A stretch of DNA of 64,000 nucleotides. It comes from Oasisia sp. SBJ-2009. Its lineage: Eukaryota; Annelida; Polychaeta; Sabellida; Siboglinidae. The stretch's first letter is position 1, and the number at the start of each line of letters is the position of its first letter. The notes beneath the pieces were generated by a model that had not been told where the DNA came from, made no database searches, and saw only the letters and a list, made by a program, of their open reading frames with translations. Made by a program: the position numbers and the translations under genes. Of this stretch, positions 13,905-27,205 are shown piece after piece. The stretch covers positions 47,894,923 to 47,958,922 of the forward strand of contig OZ024854.1 of assembly GCA_964017155.1 (NCBI GenBank), read 5' to 3'.

Positions 13905-14090
13905 AACATAAGTCAGTGAATCCAATAACGGTTACTCATTTATCTCCTGTGTGAGATTTTGAAAACAGTGTATCTGCCAGCAGAGACTGGAAAGGCACCA
14001 TGGTGAACAAAACTGCAGATGTTTCAAATCAGCAACCAGACATGACAGTCCTACTGATTGATAGTCCAGTATTCTAACTACCAGGTTGAT
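13905..14090. mobile_element. diverged SINE remnant
   Basis: It shares the order of landmarks of the 3.0-kb SINE (GTTACTCATTTATCTCCTGTGTGAGAT..., GGCACCA, and a tRNA-like tail region ending ACCAGGTTG) but is much more diverged. The assignment rests on similarity by eye only. Confidence 0.4.
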
Positions 14091-14196
14091 AAAAATTATC
14101 TACTGTTGAATATCCCTCCAGTTATCTGTACATTATATTGCATTTATTAATCATATGTAATATAAGTGGATGTTATGATTTTGTGTATACATATAC

Positions 14197-14660
<464 letters not shown>

Positions 14661-15351
14661 TATTACGTCCCGCATTATAATACAACCGCACAGTCGCTAT
14701 GATTCTAGCAATGGCAGACACACTGACACTGCTGTTCCTACACCGATGACATCTCTCCGTTACGATGGAAAACCAAGCTGAAGCCATGGGTACACATCAA
14801 AAACATGTTCCGATAAGGTTCTACTTTCCTGATGGCGCGGATGGTGGTTGACAGGTGACAGTGCATTAGTGCACACCATATCCCAGTAGTCATGTTTTTT
14901 CTCTGTAACTACATCAGTGCCGAGACTTGAGATGAGGAAAGTGTTGCATTTACTTGTCACTAAACATTACAACTAAGAACCACGTAGACACATCATACAC
15001 AGCAACAACAGTGCCTTCGTCTACCACTTCTCCTGCTTACCAAACTGTCATTCAAGACAGCTGGTTGCTGACTTCAGGTCAAAAAGATAATATTTAGAGG
15101 TGTGGCAGGTAATGGGAGCATTATTGTAGTATTGTCATTGTTGGTATATTCAAATGAACTGAGGCAATGTGGAATAAACATAATGGCTCAATCTTGCCAA
15201 ATGCCAACACAGCATAAGGATATTACAGGCGCCGACTACTTTGCCCATTTAATCACCATAATACAACACTACATCTTTGTATTAGCTGGAAATCATTATC
15301 TGAAACAATTTAAACATTTCAATTCACGTAAGACTTGCTACTGGTACTCAC

Positions 15352-15468
15352 CTTCAGGGCGACCATTTTCTTGCCAAGAACTGCTCCAAGGTTTACCGCC
15401 ATTTCTTTGACAAGCTTTTTGCCATCGACTGGTCTAAATTTAATCTGGCCAACGTGTCTCTCATATGC
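15352..15468 (-). CDS. CACNA2D: alpha2/delta exon 3
   Basis: This 117-base exon lies between acceptor TTTCCTTGTAG and donor GTGAGT, with phase 0 at both borders. It encodes 39 residues, beginning AYERHVGQIKFRPVDGKKLV and ending GAVLGKKMVALK. The pattern Y......F.PVDG..LV..MA.N....L..K..AL is that of the N-terminal helical region of alpha2/delta subunits (in vertebrate homologues Y.KY..L..VEPNNARQLV...A). It joins exon 2 (…SGISELQK) and exon 4 (KSVEWAEK…) without a frame change. Like exon 4 it is symmetric. Confidence 0.9.
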
Positions 15469-15974
15469 CTACAAGGAAACAAACACATCTTTAGTTATTT
15501 TTATTGGTAATTCTGTTGCATTCACTTCATGCCAGTGTTAAATTAGATGGAAATAAAAATTATAGTTTTATGTTGCCAGCATCTAAAACCCTATCTTTTT
15601 AATGCTGCCCATCTTCCTTAGTTTCCTAGCACATTTGTTCATCAATTGACGACTCGCGCATTGTTTATGATAACAAGAATTCTTAATTCCTTTGTCCCTG
15701 TCACACAACTGAGCTTGCTTTTGGAGAACTCTGGCACATAAGATTTCATGATTATCATTATTATTCTGCAATTAATAATAATCATGTACTTTATATAATT
15801 TTAATAAAGTTTTTGTAACACCATATCCAAAGCACTTTACAGCATTTTTCACAGGTCAACAACCAATGAGCATTTCTTAAAATCCAAATGGAGTTAATGT
15901 TATCTTTCGTTTGGAAGGCCTGAAAAGGCTTCTGAAAAATCTCACACGTTTCTGCCAATATCATTGGCTTACCT

Positions 15975-16352
15975 ACACCAATGCTCTCCAAAATAATCGA
16001 CCATGCAATTTTGAAGAAAGCTCGTGCTGTCGCTACTGAGTCTGATCACCCGCTCTCTATGTTCTTCCATGTACTTCCGTCTCGAAGGAGATACCGTTGT
16101 ATAAAATGTAAAACATCTCACTATAGCAAGAGTTTTATGCCTGTGGCCATTAGAATGTTGAATGCTAAATGAGTCATATTGCTGTCAACCGGTTGAATTG
16201 TTCTTGTAGTGGATGCATCTGGAATTCACTTGCATTTTGTTGTGACCATCCCATATATTTTAGATGTGATCATGAGTTGTACAATGCATATCCTTTTTAA
16301 GGACATTATCACAATAAAGTGAAATTGATTGATTGAAATTGATTGATTGAAA
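15975..16352 (+). mobile_element. 5'-truncated LINE 3' end (C-terminus of ORF2 and tail)
   Basis: The frame 15981-16172 contains ILKKARAVATESDHPLSMFF, then LPSRRRYR and SFMPVAIRMLN before a stop. This is the characteristic end of CR1/L2-like non-LTR retrotransposon polyproteins (HPL..F..LPSGRRYR...K.SF.P.A.R.LN). About 160 bp of 3' untranslated sequence follows, ending in CACAATAAAGTG and a short GAAATTGATTGATT repeat, a typical LINE tail. Everything upstream is missing, as is common after incomplete reverse transcription. Confidence 0.8.
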
Positions 16353-16568
16353 ACATCTATGGAGGATACTTTGCTTTGGTCTAAATACCTGAGAAATTAT
16401 TCTTCAACTTGATTTGACCAATCACATATAGTCCTCGGCCAAAATTTGTACAGAACGAACAAACCACACTTCACTGATCTACACAGATACTGATGGGTAA
16501 CTGTGAATTAATACATTTAATGCACAAACTGAACATGGCTGAAAGCTTCCCAGTGAAGTCAAGATGGT

Positions 16569-16635
16569 GATGGAGTGAAATGTGTTTGATGGAGTGAAAT
16601 GTGTTTGATGGAGTGAAATGTGTTTGATGGGGTGA
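16569..16635. repeat. three and a half 19-bp tandem units
   Basis: The unit is GATGGAGTGAAATGTGTTT. Three copies are perfect and the fourth is partial and changed. Confidence 0.95.
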
Positions 16636-17063
16636 AGAGTAAAGCCCCTTTAGAGGTGTTGTTGTGCGGAAGACACAGAAAAGGTGTACGCTGAACTAAG
16701 TCACCTTTATGGGTCCAATGTTCTACTAACAAGTGACGAGACAGTGAGGAGATAGACCCCAGACACAGGTACTGTGGAAGCCAGTGTACTCAGCCACACT
16801 GGTCAAGGTGAACCTTAATTATAGACCTGCCTAGTGCCTACACTGCCTACAGTCACCAGAGTGGTGTGGGCAGCCAGGTGTACTCCTGCACACCTACATC
16901 ATCAGGCTCAGCCACACATATTTCAACAACTCAGTCAACTGGTTCTCATTCTTTGGTTTTCGGGTCTATTTATCTCTTATTATGGGTTGCTAAATGAATA
17001 TCACCATAACTCCCAGCAGTCACAAAATTAACACTACCAAGTTCACCAAAGAAAGAATGAACA

Positions 17064-17416
17064 CCCAGCAAACAAGGAACCATTTCTGAACCAGTTGGCA
17101 TGTGTCATAGTCATACTGGTCCATAATTGGTACCACTCCACCAGTACGCGTTTTCATGTGTATTCATGTGAATACACATGTTCTGCCTGTTGGCACGAGT
17201 TTTGAACAAGTTTGACATGAGTCGTACTGCGTCAGAACTGGTACGATTTCACTGGTACGTGTCATCACGTGAAAAACTCGTGATTTCACGGTAAACACAT
17301 ATCGACACACCAAGTTCGTTCACAGAATTCGGTGAATTCACGTGAATTGAGCCAGTTGAACTCGTGAATTCACTTTCAGTCAGAACATGTGAAATCATGG
17401 GTCCTTGTTTGCTGGG
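17064..17416. mobile_element. MITE with CCCAGCAAACAAGGA termini
   Basis: The left end CCCAGCAAACAAGGAACCAT is mirrored at the right end (17397-17416) as ATGGGTCCTTGTTTGCTGGG. The interior of about 350 bp has no coding capacity and many short palindromic words (GTGAATTCACGTGAATT, CATGTGTATTCATGTGAATACACATG). MITEs starting CCCAGCAAAC are, from general knowledge, common in marine invertebrates. Confidence 0.8.
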
Positions 17417-17589
17417 ACTCCCCTATACACTGCTGTGACATACATCTGGCGGAAAATCGATGCTCCTAGTCCTAGCCTAGGCTGATAGAGAAGATAAAGA
17501 ACCTTAAAAACTGCTTACATTTGTTAGATTGCTGACAAATTATAACAAAAAATACATTGACAAATGCAGCTGCAATGACAAAAGGGAAA

Positions 17590-17850
17590 CATTAGGACAC
17601 AGAGAGTAGAGCATGTGGATGCTCATCAGAGGTTGAACACCAGACTGTCAGTGTCAGTTGACAGAACCAGGGTTCAAATCTAACCTACTGCAACTGTGAC
17701 ACTTGTACAAATTAAGTGATTGGTCTATTCAACCAAGCTGATACAATATCAGAGCCCCATCTGCCAGTGTTCAAGATGGACAGGTGACTGACCAAGAAGG
17801 GTAAATACCACTGATAGACCTGGTGCAATTTACAGGGCACTAGAGTACTT
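17590..17850 (+). mobile_element. possible tRNA-related SINE
   Basis: GGTTCAAATCT at 17671 resembles a B box, and TAGAGCATGTGG about 65 bp upstream could be an A box. No second copy was found by eye, so this is weak. Confidence 0.3.
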
Positions 17851-18667
17851 CTTAATGCCAGTTAGCTACTGCAAAACATGTGTGATATGTTTACCATTTT
17901 TATACGAAGTGGCAGTTTAAAACATTGACGACCACCAAAAGTGCAATTTAATTTGCTGAAATATTACATTGCCCCAAAACATACAGTCTGACAGATTGAA
18001 ATGTGCTTCTACAAAGTGTCTACAAAATTCAAAACTTGATTTTATAGACTGCATCCACATTACATACTCATGCATGCATGGATGCAGTCACAAACCTTAA
18101 CAGAATTCTTGACAAACTACAAGTGTCCATCTTGAAATTATAGCCCTGCCCAGACCAGGCATTCTGACCTCTGATTGAGTTTCTCCTAACACAGATGGCG
18201 GCCAGCCTCGCAATCAGACTAGACACATTCAATTAGGTCTCGATGTCTCTGGCTGTCCAAATCAAACAAAAAGTCAAACCAGACCAATTAAAGCATGGAA
18301 ATTCAATTTCAGAGGGAGATAATACCAGGTAATTAGGATTGTTTGCTCAAATCAAACAAATTAATACTCATGGCATACCAGAGCAAGAAGATGCAACTTT
18401 GGTTAGTTTACTCAACATCTCAACAAGATACAGCTGTAAAACGATTGACTGTTCTGCATAACATTTCGACACTGAAGGTACACTGTAGTAGGAATCATGT
18501 TATGCTTCTGTGTGCTTAGTATATATTCCAGTATGCTTACTTATTTAATTAAAAATGCCACCCAATATGCATCTTAATTGCCTCTAAATATGTATTAGAT
18601 TTAGTAATTTTCACTGAGAATACAATTTGTTAAAGCTATATTCTCTCTTGAGAGCTATTCCATGGGG

Positions 18668-18890
18668 TGACTTATCATTCACTGAGTGTCATGTGGCTCC
18701 CTCTAATTGCTAAGTCTGCATCATTCATCACAACAGTTGGGCTTCTGGCAATCGTACATTTTGATCCCAAAGTGTTGAACTGGTAGATTTCCGTTGTCTG
18801 ATGATGTGAATCAGTTGGGAGCCTTACTTCTTGAGAGCTCAACATGGCATATTATAGCTAAAACACCATTACTGCTGCATATGTTGACCA
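18668..18890. repeat. dispersed repeat, copy 1 (pair with 31115-31325)
   Basis: GTCATGTGGCTCCCTCTAAT, GCTAAGTCTGCAT, CAAAGTGTT and AAAACACCATTACTGC occur in the same order and spacing as in the second copy. It is an unclassified interspersed element. Confidence 0.6.
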
Positions 18891-19887
18891 ATCACAACTG
18901 GCATGTGATGGCTTCCGGTTTTTTTCTCAATCAGAAAGTGTTTCTGTGTTATAGCACAGAACAGTGCTTTGAAGAAGAATAGATTTGTCTTGTTTGTCTG
19001 TCAAAGGAAGTAGGGTTGAACATTAGTCGGTCAACAATTAATTTTTGAACAGTCAACACTGCTAACAAATGGGTCAAAACTGGTTGTTGATATTAGACAT
19101 GCACTTTTAACATTGCTTTTAGATTTGTTTTAGACATTTAAAGGAAGCAAGCATTTATACAATAAATATTGTTTTATATTTCTTCAAATATACATGTTTA
19201 CATGCCTAGGTAGATCATTTGTATTATCCTTTGAAGAAACTAAAATATAGTACCCAGGGGGTATCAAGGCATGCTCTCACTGATGAAGTGTCAGAATCTA
19301 TCATTAATCCATTTTGTCTCTCCATAATCTCCCTGTCTCCAGTGTCATTAGCTGTTTTACCATTCACTGCAGAAACAATTACTTTGGTGTAAATGGCAGG
19401 AAACCGGGCAAGGTCCTTCCACTGGATTAGGTCTAAAAGCTGTTTTTCAAGCGTGAATGAGCTGAATATTTATAACACCATCGAAGCCACACATTTGCAT
19501 ACAGCGGCATGAAGACACTTGAAATGTCACGCTACCCGTGTTTTGTTATTTTAATCAGCAGTATATGTACTTGAAACGCTGACACTGCTGAGCGCATGTA
19601 ATCTATGAGGAGTCGATGCAACATTTAATATTAAAACAACAACTACAAAACATTTACTACTTCCTCCCCATCTGTCTCCCCGTGAAATACAAGTCAGTGA
19701 TGAGGAAAAAACAAGTCTGCGTTTCAATCAATCATGTTTTTTAAATTAATTTCTCTAATTACTTCGGGGCCTCTGTACACTATTCTAGGGGCCATTTCAC
19801 AGACATTCTTAAGAGCTCATGTTTTGGCTGTCTAAAATCAATTTTGCTTTTAACATATATACACGTACTAAAATCCATTGACACCAG

Positions 19888-19979
19888 GATGCGTCATCGT
19901 GACACCTTTGGATGCGTCATCGTGACACCTTTGGATGCGTCATCGTGACACCTTTGGATGCGTCATCGTGACACGTTTG
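19888..19979. repeat. four 23-bp units carrying TGACGCAT
   Basis: The unit GATGCGTCATCGTGACAC-CTTTG occurs four times in a row, and the last copy has one change. Read on the minus strand each unit contains GATGACGCATC, which includes the TGACG half of a CRE/ATF site. Confidence 0.95.
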
Positions 19980-21204
19980 CCAATAATGTCCCCAGTGAGA
20001 CAGTGACGTGGTGTGGCTTACTGCATTTTTTAAATGGTCCTGAAACTTAACAAAAGATTGTGTTCAATAATGATTTTTTCTGATGACCTTGTTGATTTAT
20101 TGAGATGGTCCACAGGTGATTCACATTCAGACAGAGTCTGTATAGATATTGACAACCTGTGATATCACGGAAGTAACATCTGCTGCCATCGCTTGTAGTT
20201 GTAAACAGTGATACTGGCTTCACAACAGCACTGGTTCTGTTGGACTGGCGTCTGTGTTGATTTGTTTGTTGCCTTGACATTTCTCCGTGATACAATTCAA
20301 CCAAAATAAGATAAGACCAATGGCAAAACTACTGCTCCTTATTTACAATGGCAAATGTTTACAACATCAAAACACAGACAATTTTGGCAGATAAAGCCAG
20401 ATATATTTAACACTGAAAATGCTGCATAACGGTTTAATTGTGGGAAATGTTTCATCAAGGTCACTGTTCAATATAACAGCTTATTACTATGCAAACTCTG
20501 ACTGTTTTAACTCACTATTTAATGAAGCTTTTTATTTCTGAAAATGCAGCCCTACTGCCCAGGCTCCAGAAAGGTAGTGTGAACAACAAGCAGATCCAGG
20601 AGAGCTGAGCCCAATTGCTCCAACCCGCGGCCCGGGACGAGCATTGACGAAGATTAAATAGAGCATCAAAGCACGCGGAAACACACACATTAGCCGACAG
20701 GTTGCACTGGGACGGTTTGATGGCAGTGTGGCAATTGCCTCAAAACTGCCACAAAACGGGCAGAAATGAATACAACATTCGATTATGTCTGTGCTGGAAA
20801 TGAGGTTAGGTTATTTCCGTGGCACCGCTGGTGTGCCTGCTGTGAGGCAGATAGGTGGGCAGGGACCAGCAAGGGCACTGACTGGGTCCTATCATCCTCA
20901 GAGCCAGAGTGTGAGTACTTACATATCTAAATGTTGCCATCACTGACAGGTGGACATTCTCTCCCCCCCCCCCCCTCAGGCAAGACACACATTATTTCTG
21001 CTCTCACAACCAGGTTGAGGATACAGCATATTGCATAGATTGCACTGTGAAGATGTCCTCAAACATAATATTAACATACATCTTACTGAAATTGAACATA
21101 CTATTGAATCAGCTTTGATATTATTTATTATCATTATTACCTTTTATGAGGATAACATGTGTTTGTTTTCACTGTGTTCCTCATTAGTTTTCTGGTTTCT
21201 CTTC

Positions 21205-21425
21205 AACAATTAGTGGGTCCCCTATACATTACCCTCAGTGTGGGATCTTTCATTTCCCTAGCACACAGACTATAACAGGCAGGACCAGTGCTTTGTGGTG
21301 TCTCTTTAAAAAGACACAGGCAACATGGGGTGAATGAATTTGTGTCGAGTTTTGAAACTGCAGTCAGTGGTTCTCTGTGGGATATAAGCCTAACAGTCTG
21401 ACAGTCTAAACTCACCAGCACCCTG
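21205..21425. mobile_element. SINE copy, diverged
   Basis: GTGTGGGATCTTTCATTTCCCTAGC and AAAAAGACACAGGCAACATGGGGTGAATGAA match the 3.0-kb SINE (GTGTGGGATCTTTTACTTCC..., AAAAGACACAGGCAAATGTGAGGTGAATGAA) in the same orientation and spacing. Confidence 0.7.
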
Positions 21426-24171
21426 CCACTTATCACACCAATTTGTCATCATTCATGGAGGATTTATAGTTTAACAAATTCACATTTCCAAATATCAATT
21501 TGACAAAATGGCCAGTATTAGAAAAGTTCTAAGTAACATATTAATATTCATGTGAATACATATTTAAAATCCTTGATTTGTCAATAAAACATTGCACATT
21601 CAATGAAGTAAACAGGCTTTATGAGACTGTGAAGTACTGGCTGTATAGTGTGTACCAGACAGAGCCCCATATTTCACAGAGAGCCAGCTGCCAGGGCTGA
21701 CTGAGGCTGTCAGGGGACATGGTGACTGTTACGTGTTTCACAGAAAATAACATCACTTTACAGGAAACCTTATTTGACTGGGATGAAGTCATCGTGATGG
21801 TGTGAAAAACTGTTGTTATTAACTTTTAGTCATTTAATTTTGTTGAAACAGCAAGAGAACAGAAAAATCATTAACAAATAGTGTGTAATATGTGTCTCAC
21901 AACTTTGTTAACAACTAAACTGCTTATGTTGTGTCCATTATAATTTATAATGGGTCCATTAGTCATACCCCTGCATTTAATGAGTCATTGTCCCTCCAGT
22001 GGTTCTTTCTACAACATCCTCCCTAGAATTCTCCTAATGTTCATCTTACCAGGCTCCACTATAGTAACAGATCATATGACAAAATACATGTTACATTTTT
22101 TATAGGCATCATAATTGTTTTGTGAATATTTTTACACGTACATGTAATACTTTAAAGAAAGTGCCTACCCGAGGGGTACTCTATCTTTAGAAACACCTGC
22201 CCACGGAGGCAGTGCACCAGAGGAGAGGAGGAGAAAGTATTAATTACACATTTGACAGGCATCATTTTAAGCATATCACAGCCATGTGATTCATCAGGAT
22301 TTCTTTGGGTTTCCGCAACACTCTTTCTTTGCAGACTGCCACATTCTGTTAATGATAACTCACGGGCAGCCCTGGGAATATCACTCTCTTCTGTAGTTTT
22401 CTGTAATCTCTTAGTGCGTCACACTGCAGGCATACTCAATATTTCTGTCTTCACCACTGCGCTTTGGCCTATTGTATTTTTTTCTGATATGGCACACCTG
22501 TGCTTAATTGCCAGTGGATGTCGTTTCACTTTGATAACAAGCTCATGGGGAAAATCAATCATCAAATGCAGTAGTCTCCGTTGTTAGGTCGACGGACCAT
22601 TTTCAAATTTTCAAACTGCTGTTATCATATCACTGGTATATTGAATGTCAACAGTATATCTGTAAAATATATAATATGAATTGGGAGTTTATAGTTCTGC
22701 TGTTCTTTTAAAAACTACAAACACTAAGTCGGCGACCTAATTTGAATATAATGAACAATCAAAATATTTAGCAGTTGTTTTCGTCATGCACCAAAACAAT
22801 TGCAAATCTATGCCTGTAAGTGTTTATTCACATTAAAATGTACTTAAATGTCTAGTCGCCTGATGCATTAAATATAATTACTGGTCAGTGTTATTCTATT
22901 ACAATGTATTCTTTGTTGAAACATTAATTCACTAACTACATGCATTCCTGTTGTTATGGATACGTCTTTGTCCTATCTAATTTAAGTGACAAAATGACAT
23001 GTCATATTTCCGATGACACTAGCACAATAATCTCTGTAAGCTGTGTACACATTGCCACCACTGATGCATCAGGTAATCTATAATTGGCAAATTTGTATTT
23101 ATATCAAATTATCCTCATCGCAACAAGAAGACAGGCTCATTCCCATCCCATCTTCCAACACATCAAGTCAAACATGAGTCACAATTTAAACCAACCAGAT
23201 GACTGGCTGAACATTTACAATATAAAGCACATGCCACCAACACATGCACAAATTTATTAAAATGTCACACCAACTTCCACAAACACATTTATTTCTCTCA
23301 AACGTTTGATCGATATCACTTTGCTGGAGACATGCAAGCACACTAGAAGTGATGTAAGTGTCACCACATGGATTAACTCCTGACATGTGACACTTGTTCC
23401 GACATGCTGCCTGTCTCTGCAGTTTCCCTCACATTAATTTTCATGTCCACACCAAGCAGACCAAATTTAGTTATCTATTGCGCTTAACAGAAAAAGCACC
23501 CTGACTCGGAAAGCAGGATTACTTGGTAGTTTGTAAGTAGTTACATTTTAGGGTCATTTCAAAATATTATTAAGCACATTTGTTCGCAACAGTACGTATA
23601 CTTTGCACACAAGATCTGTAAATAGAGAGTTAGTAATAGTAACAGTTAACAGTAATCAGATATTACATGCGAGCTGGCACTACATACATAAAGACAACAG
23701 AGGTTGGAACCATCATTGAAGGTATAAACCCTCTGTGACACACTTTGAAGCCATTGCAACCTGGTCAGACAACCGACATGAACTCCCAACCGACGGAATT
23801 TTTGTAAATGTAAAACTATTTATGATTATGGATATTTCCTTGATCCCTGGAGAATGTCTAATGCACAGTATGCAAATCATCTAGGAGCCGCATAACACAC
23901 AGAAACTTGCTCATTAAAGTATATCCTCATTTTTACATCCATGTGCCATTTTTAAGCAATGTATTTATTACTTGAAATCTGACATGGCAACTGTTAGTGT
24001 AGTGCTGTAGTCACTGCAATGTATCTATCTTACTTTATTTTAGTTGGCCATATTAGTCCATTAACATGAAATTTACCTATAACTTCAAATCTTACATTCC
24101 AACAGTGCAACTTTGCGCAATATACTTTTTAATTCAAACATCCAGACTAAATAATAATTTGTACTGTTCAT

Positions 24172-24177
<6 letters not shown>

Positions 24178-24250
<73 letters not shown>

Positions 24251-24297
24251 TATATATATATATATAAATATACATATATATATATATACATATATAA

Positions 24298-24340
<43 letters not shown>

Positions 24341-24349
24341 TATAAATAT

Positions 24350-24408
<59 letters not shown>

Positions 24409-24410
24409 CA
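24178..24410. repeat. (TA)n with TATAAATATACA variants
   Basis: About 230 bp of TA units broken by short AAATA or ACA interruptions. Confidence 0.95.
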
Positions 24411-24907
24411 GATTTTGCTTGGATGGCCCCTCCAATACAAAATCCTGGCTATTCCAAAGAGCCAAATTAAACAATTTGTTAACATATTTGTTCACTTAAG
24501 TTGACACACAGATATCACACTTGTCATGCAATCCTGTTATTGCTTCAGACACCCAAGCAATATTACTTAATGTAGGCATTTGTTTCTTGAAATCAGACAT
24601 CCAGACATAACAATTTTTGCGGTCTATTACCTCAATTCTAAGATCCAGACGATGAGATTAAATATTGATATGATATGCAATCATTGATATGTATGCAATC
24701 AGATTGAATTGGTTTATGCGATGTACATATGCACATGTGTGTGCACAACATGCCTAGCTATGTACATGACACACATACACAAAAGCACACACAGACATGA
24801 ACACACACACACAACACACACAAGTGCATGTTTGTCTGTGCAAACATGCACACATTCACACTCACATACACACACAATAGCATGCACAAAATTAGCACAT
24901 ACACATA

Positions 24908-24910
<3 letters not shown>

Positions 24911-24996
<86 letters not shown>
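24911..24996. repeat. (TA)n microsatellite
   Basis: A pure TA tract of about 86 bp, preceded by a CA-rich region from about 24770. Confidence 0.95.
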
Positions 24997-24999
<3 letters not shown>

Positions 25000-26037
25000 T
25001 TATTTAAATACTGAAATTATTTATTTTCATCATGTGTTATATTACACCAAACTCTTTTATATGTAATTTCTTAGTCGGTTGTTTGTTTTTCAGGCTATAA
25101 TTAGCCAAAAATTATGCCAATATGTACCAGCAGTCCAACAACCGTATGTACACATTTATTTCTAAAATTATTCCAACCCAATCTACATCTTACGTTGATG
25201 GTGGAATAAGTTGCAAAGTATCTCATTTACAAATGAAACTGGCATTAGAGTGCTTATACAAATAAAATGTCTATACACTGAAATACTAACAAAATGTATC
25301 ACACCTACATACACTTAACAGCATCAATTATCTGCACTTTAAAGGCCATTTCAGTAGCAGAAAACGTCACTTTCCAATAACAAAGCAGGTGGCTCAATGA
25401 AGTCCAATCTGCAAAGTAATATCATTTAATATCCACTTTGGCTTGGTTTCCGAGAATAACGAGCCACGATTTTAGACAGTTGGAAGCACAAAAACCGACA
25501 AAAACATGCAACAAATGAGCAGCTTTTATGTGTAGGTACGCAGCTTCGTCCACCAGAATTGCTTTCACTGACTGCCGCCATTTATCACCGCTGGAAATGC
25601 AATTACGCATTTTTTCAAATCTCGCTTCGAGACAAATCGATGAAAAATTTACAGCCAGAATTTTTTCTGTAAAAAGCCTGGTTGATCTACGGACTTAACT
25701 TAATGCTTTCTGGTTGCAAATAAGAGATATTTGATGAGTGCACTTGGGAACATCACACCAGTCGAGCCTTGATGGATCAGTCTACTCGGCAGCCATTACC
25801 GTTTAATGTCCCTCGACTATTCTCTATCTGTCAGACTTATTGCTGCATCAATCAGCTCACTAACTTGCCCCAAAAATGTGATGGAGAGAGACCCTGTCTC
25901 CCCACCACACTAATGGGGCATCAGTCAGCAGAGCCACTGGTCAGTGTTTATCAAGGGGCTAAAAAATTGGGTTGTCAAAATAGGCATAGTTTCCAAGGTG
26001 TCTAACACAGTGTTTCGAACTGAATATATCCATGAGA

Positions 26038-27205
26038 AGACAGGTCTGCGGTCAGACTGTCAGTGTTTTCAAGGACAGACTGTCAGTGTTTTCAAGGACA
26101 GACTGCCAGTGTTTTCAAGGACAGACTGTCAGTGTTTTCAATGACAGACTGTCAGTGTTTTCAAGGACAGACTGTCGATGTTTTCAAGGACAGACTGTCG
26201 ATGTTTTCAAGGACAAACTGTCAGTGTTTTCAAGGAAAGACTGTGCGGGTTTCAGTGAACAGATTGTCAGGGTTTCTAAGGACAGACTGTGTTTTCAAGG
26301 ACAGACTGTCAGTGTTTTCAAGGACAGACTGTCAGTGTTTTCAAGGACAGACTGTCAGTGTTTTCAAGGACAAACTGTCAGTGTTTTCAAGGACAGACTG
26401 TCAATGTTTTCAAGGAAAGACTGTGAGGGTTTCTATAGACAGACTGTCAGGGTGTCCAAGAACAGACTGTCAGTGTTTTCAAGGAAAGACTGTGCGGGTT
26501 TCAGTGAACAGATTGTCAGGGTTTCTAAGGACAGACTGTCGGATTTCCAAGGACAGACTGTCAGGGTTTCAAGGACTGACCCTCAGGGTTTATAGGTATA
26601 ACAATGTTCCACAAACCCTGGCCCATGGGATCTATCTGACCCATAGACAGTTTCTCTCTGGTTGGATAGCAATATGACCAATAGAAAATGGTCATGTTCA
26701 ATCATACTGTTATTGTTCATTGGCTGAACCGTGAAGTAGTAGACGTAGATACTGAGTTTCAACTTCAGCTTTGCTTTCTAGTAGACATTTTCAGACATGA
26801 ATGTTTTATGTCTTACGTAATCAAAAGAAAGCACCGGCCCACAGAGAAAGCTAAAACATTATTGAGCCCATTGCCAAAACAAATTGCAGAAGCCTGGTCT
26901 AGACTGTTAGGATCTATAAGAACTGATTGTCATGATGTATAAGAGTTGACCGTTACAATCTGTAAGGGATGGCTGTTAGGATCTACAAGAATTGATTGTC
27001 AGGATCTATAAGAGGTGACTGTTACAATCTGTACGGGATGGCTGTTAGGATATATAAGAACTGATTGTCAGGATCTATAAGTCTATAAGTGAGAGCCTAT
27101 AAGAAGCTAAGCACTGACTATTGGGGTCAATAAGAACTGACCATCAGGATCTATGGGAACTGACTATCAGGGTCTATAAGGTGTGATTACCAGGGCCTAT
27201 GAGTG
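26038..27205. repeat. 23-bp minisatellite in two blocks
   Basis: The first block (about 26038-26580) is built of 23-bp units such as ACTGTCAGTGTTTTCAAGGA-CAG. A variant pair (GTGCGGGTTTCAGTGAACAG) appears twice about 247 bp apart, which shows a larger duplication. After about 330 bp of other sequence, a second block (about 26910-27205) has 23-bp units of a related type (GACTGTTAGGATCTATAAGA-ACT). There three unit types alternate to make a 69-bp period. Since 23 is not a multiple of three, all three plus frames stay open in block 1, producing long repetitive frames that are not genes. Confidence 0.9.

Noticed and set aside
26038..26580. CRISPR-like array
   Set aside because: Units are contiguous with no unique spacers, and the genome is eukaryotic. 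The same applies to the arrays at 1, 19888, 34066 and 47171.
26032..26677. Frames of 187 and 204 codons made of VSVFKDRLSVFSRTDCQCFQ-type repeats
   Set aside because: A 23-bp minisatellite keeps all plus frames open. The protein period equals the DNA period and no flanking domain or conserved start exists.
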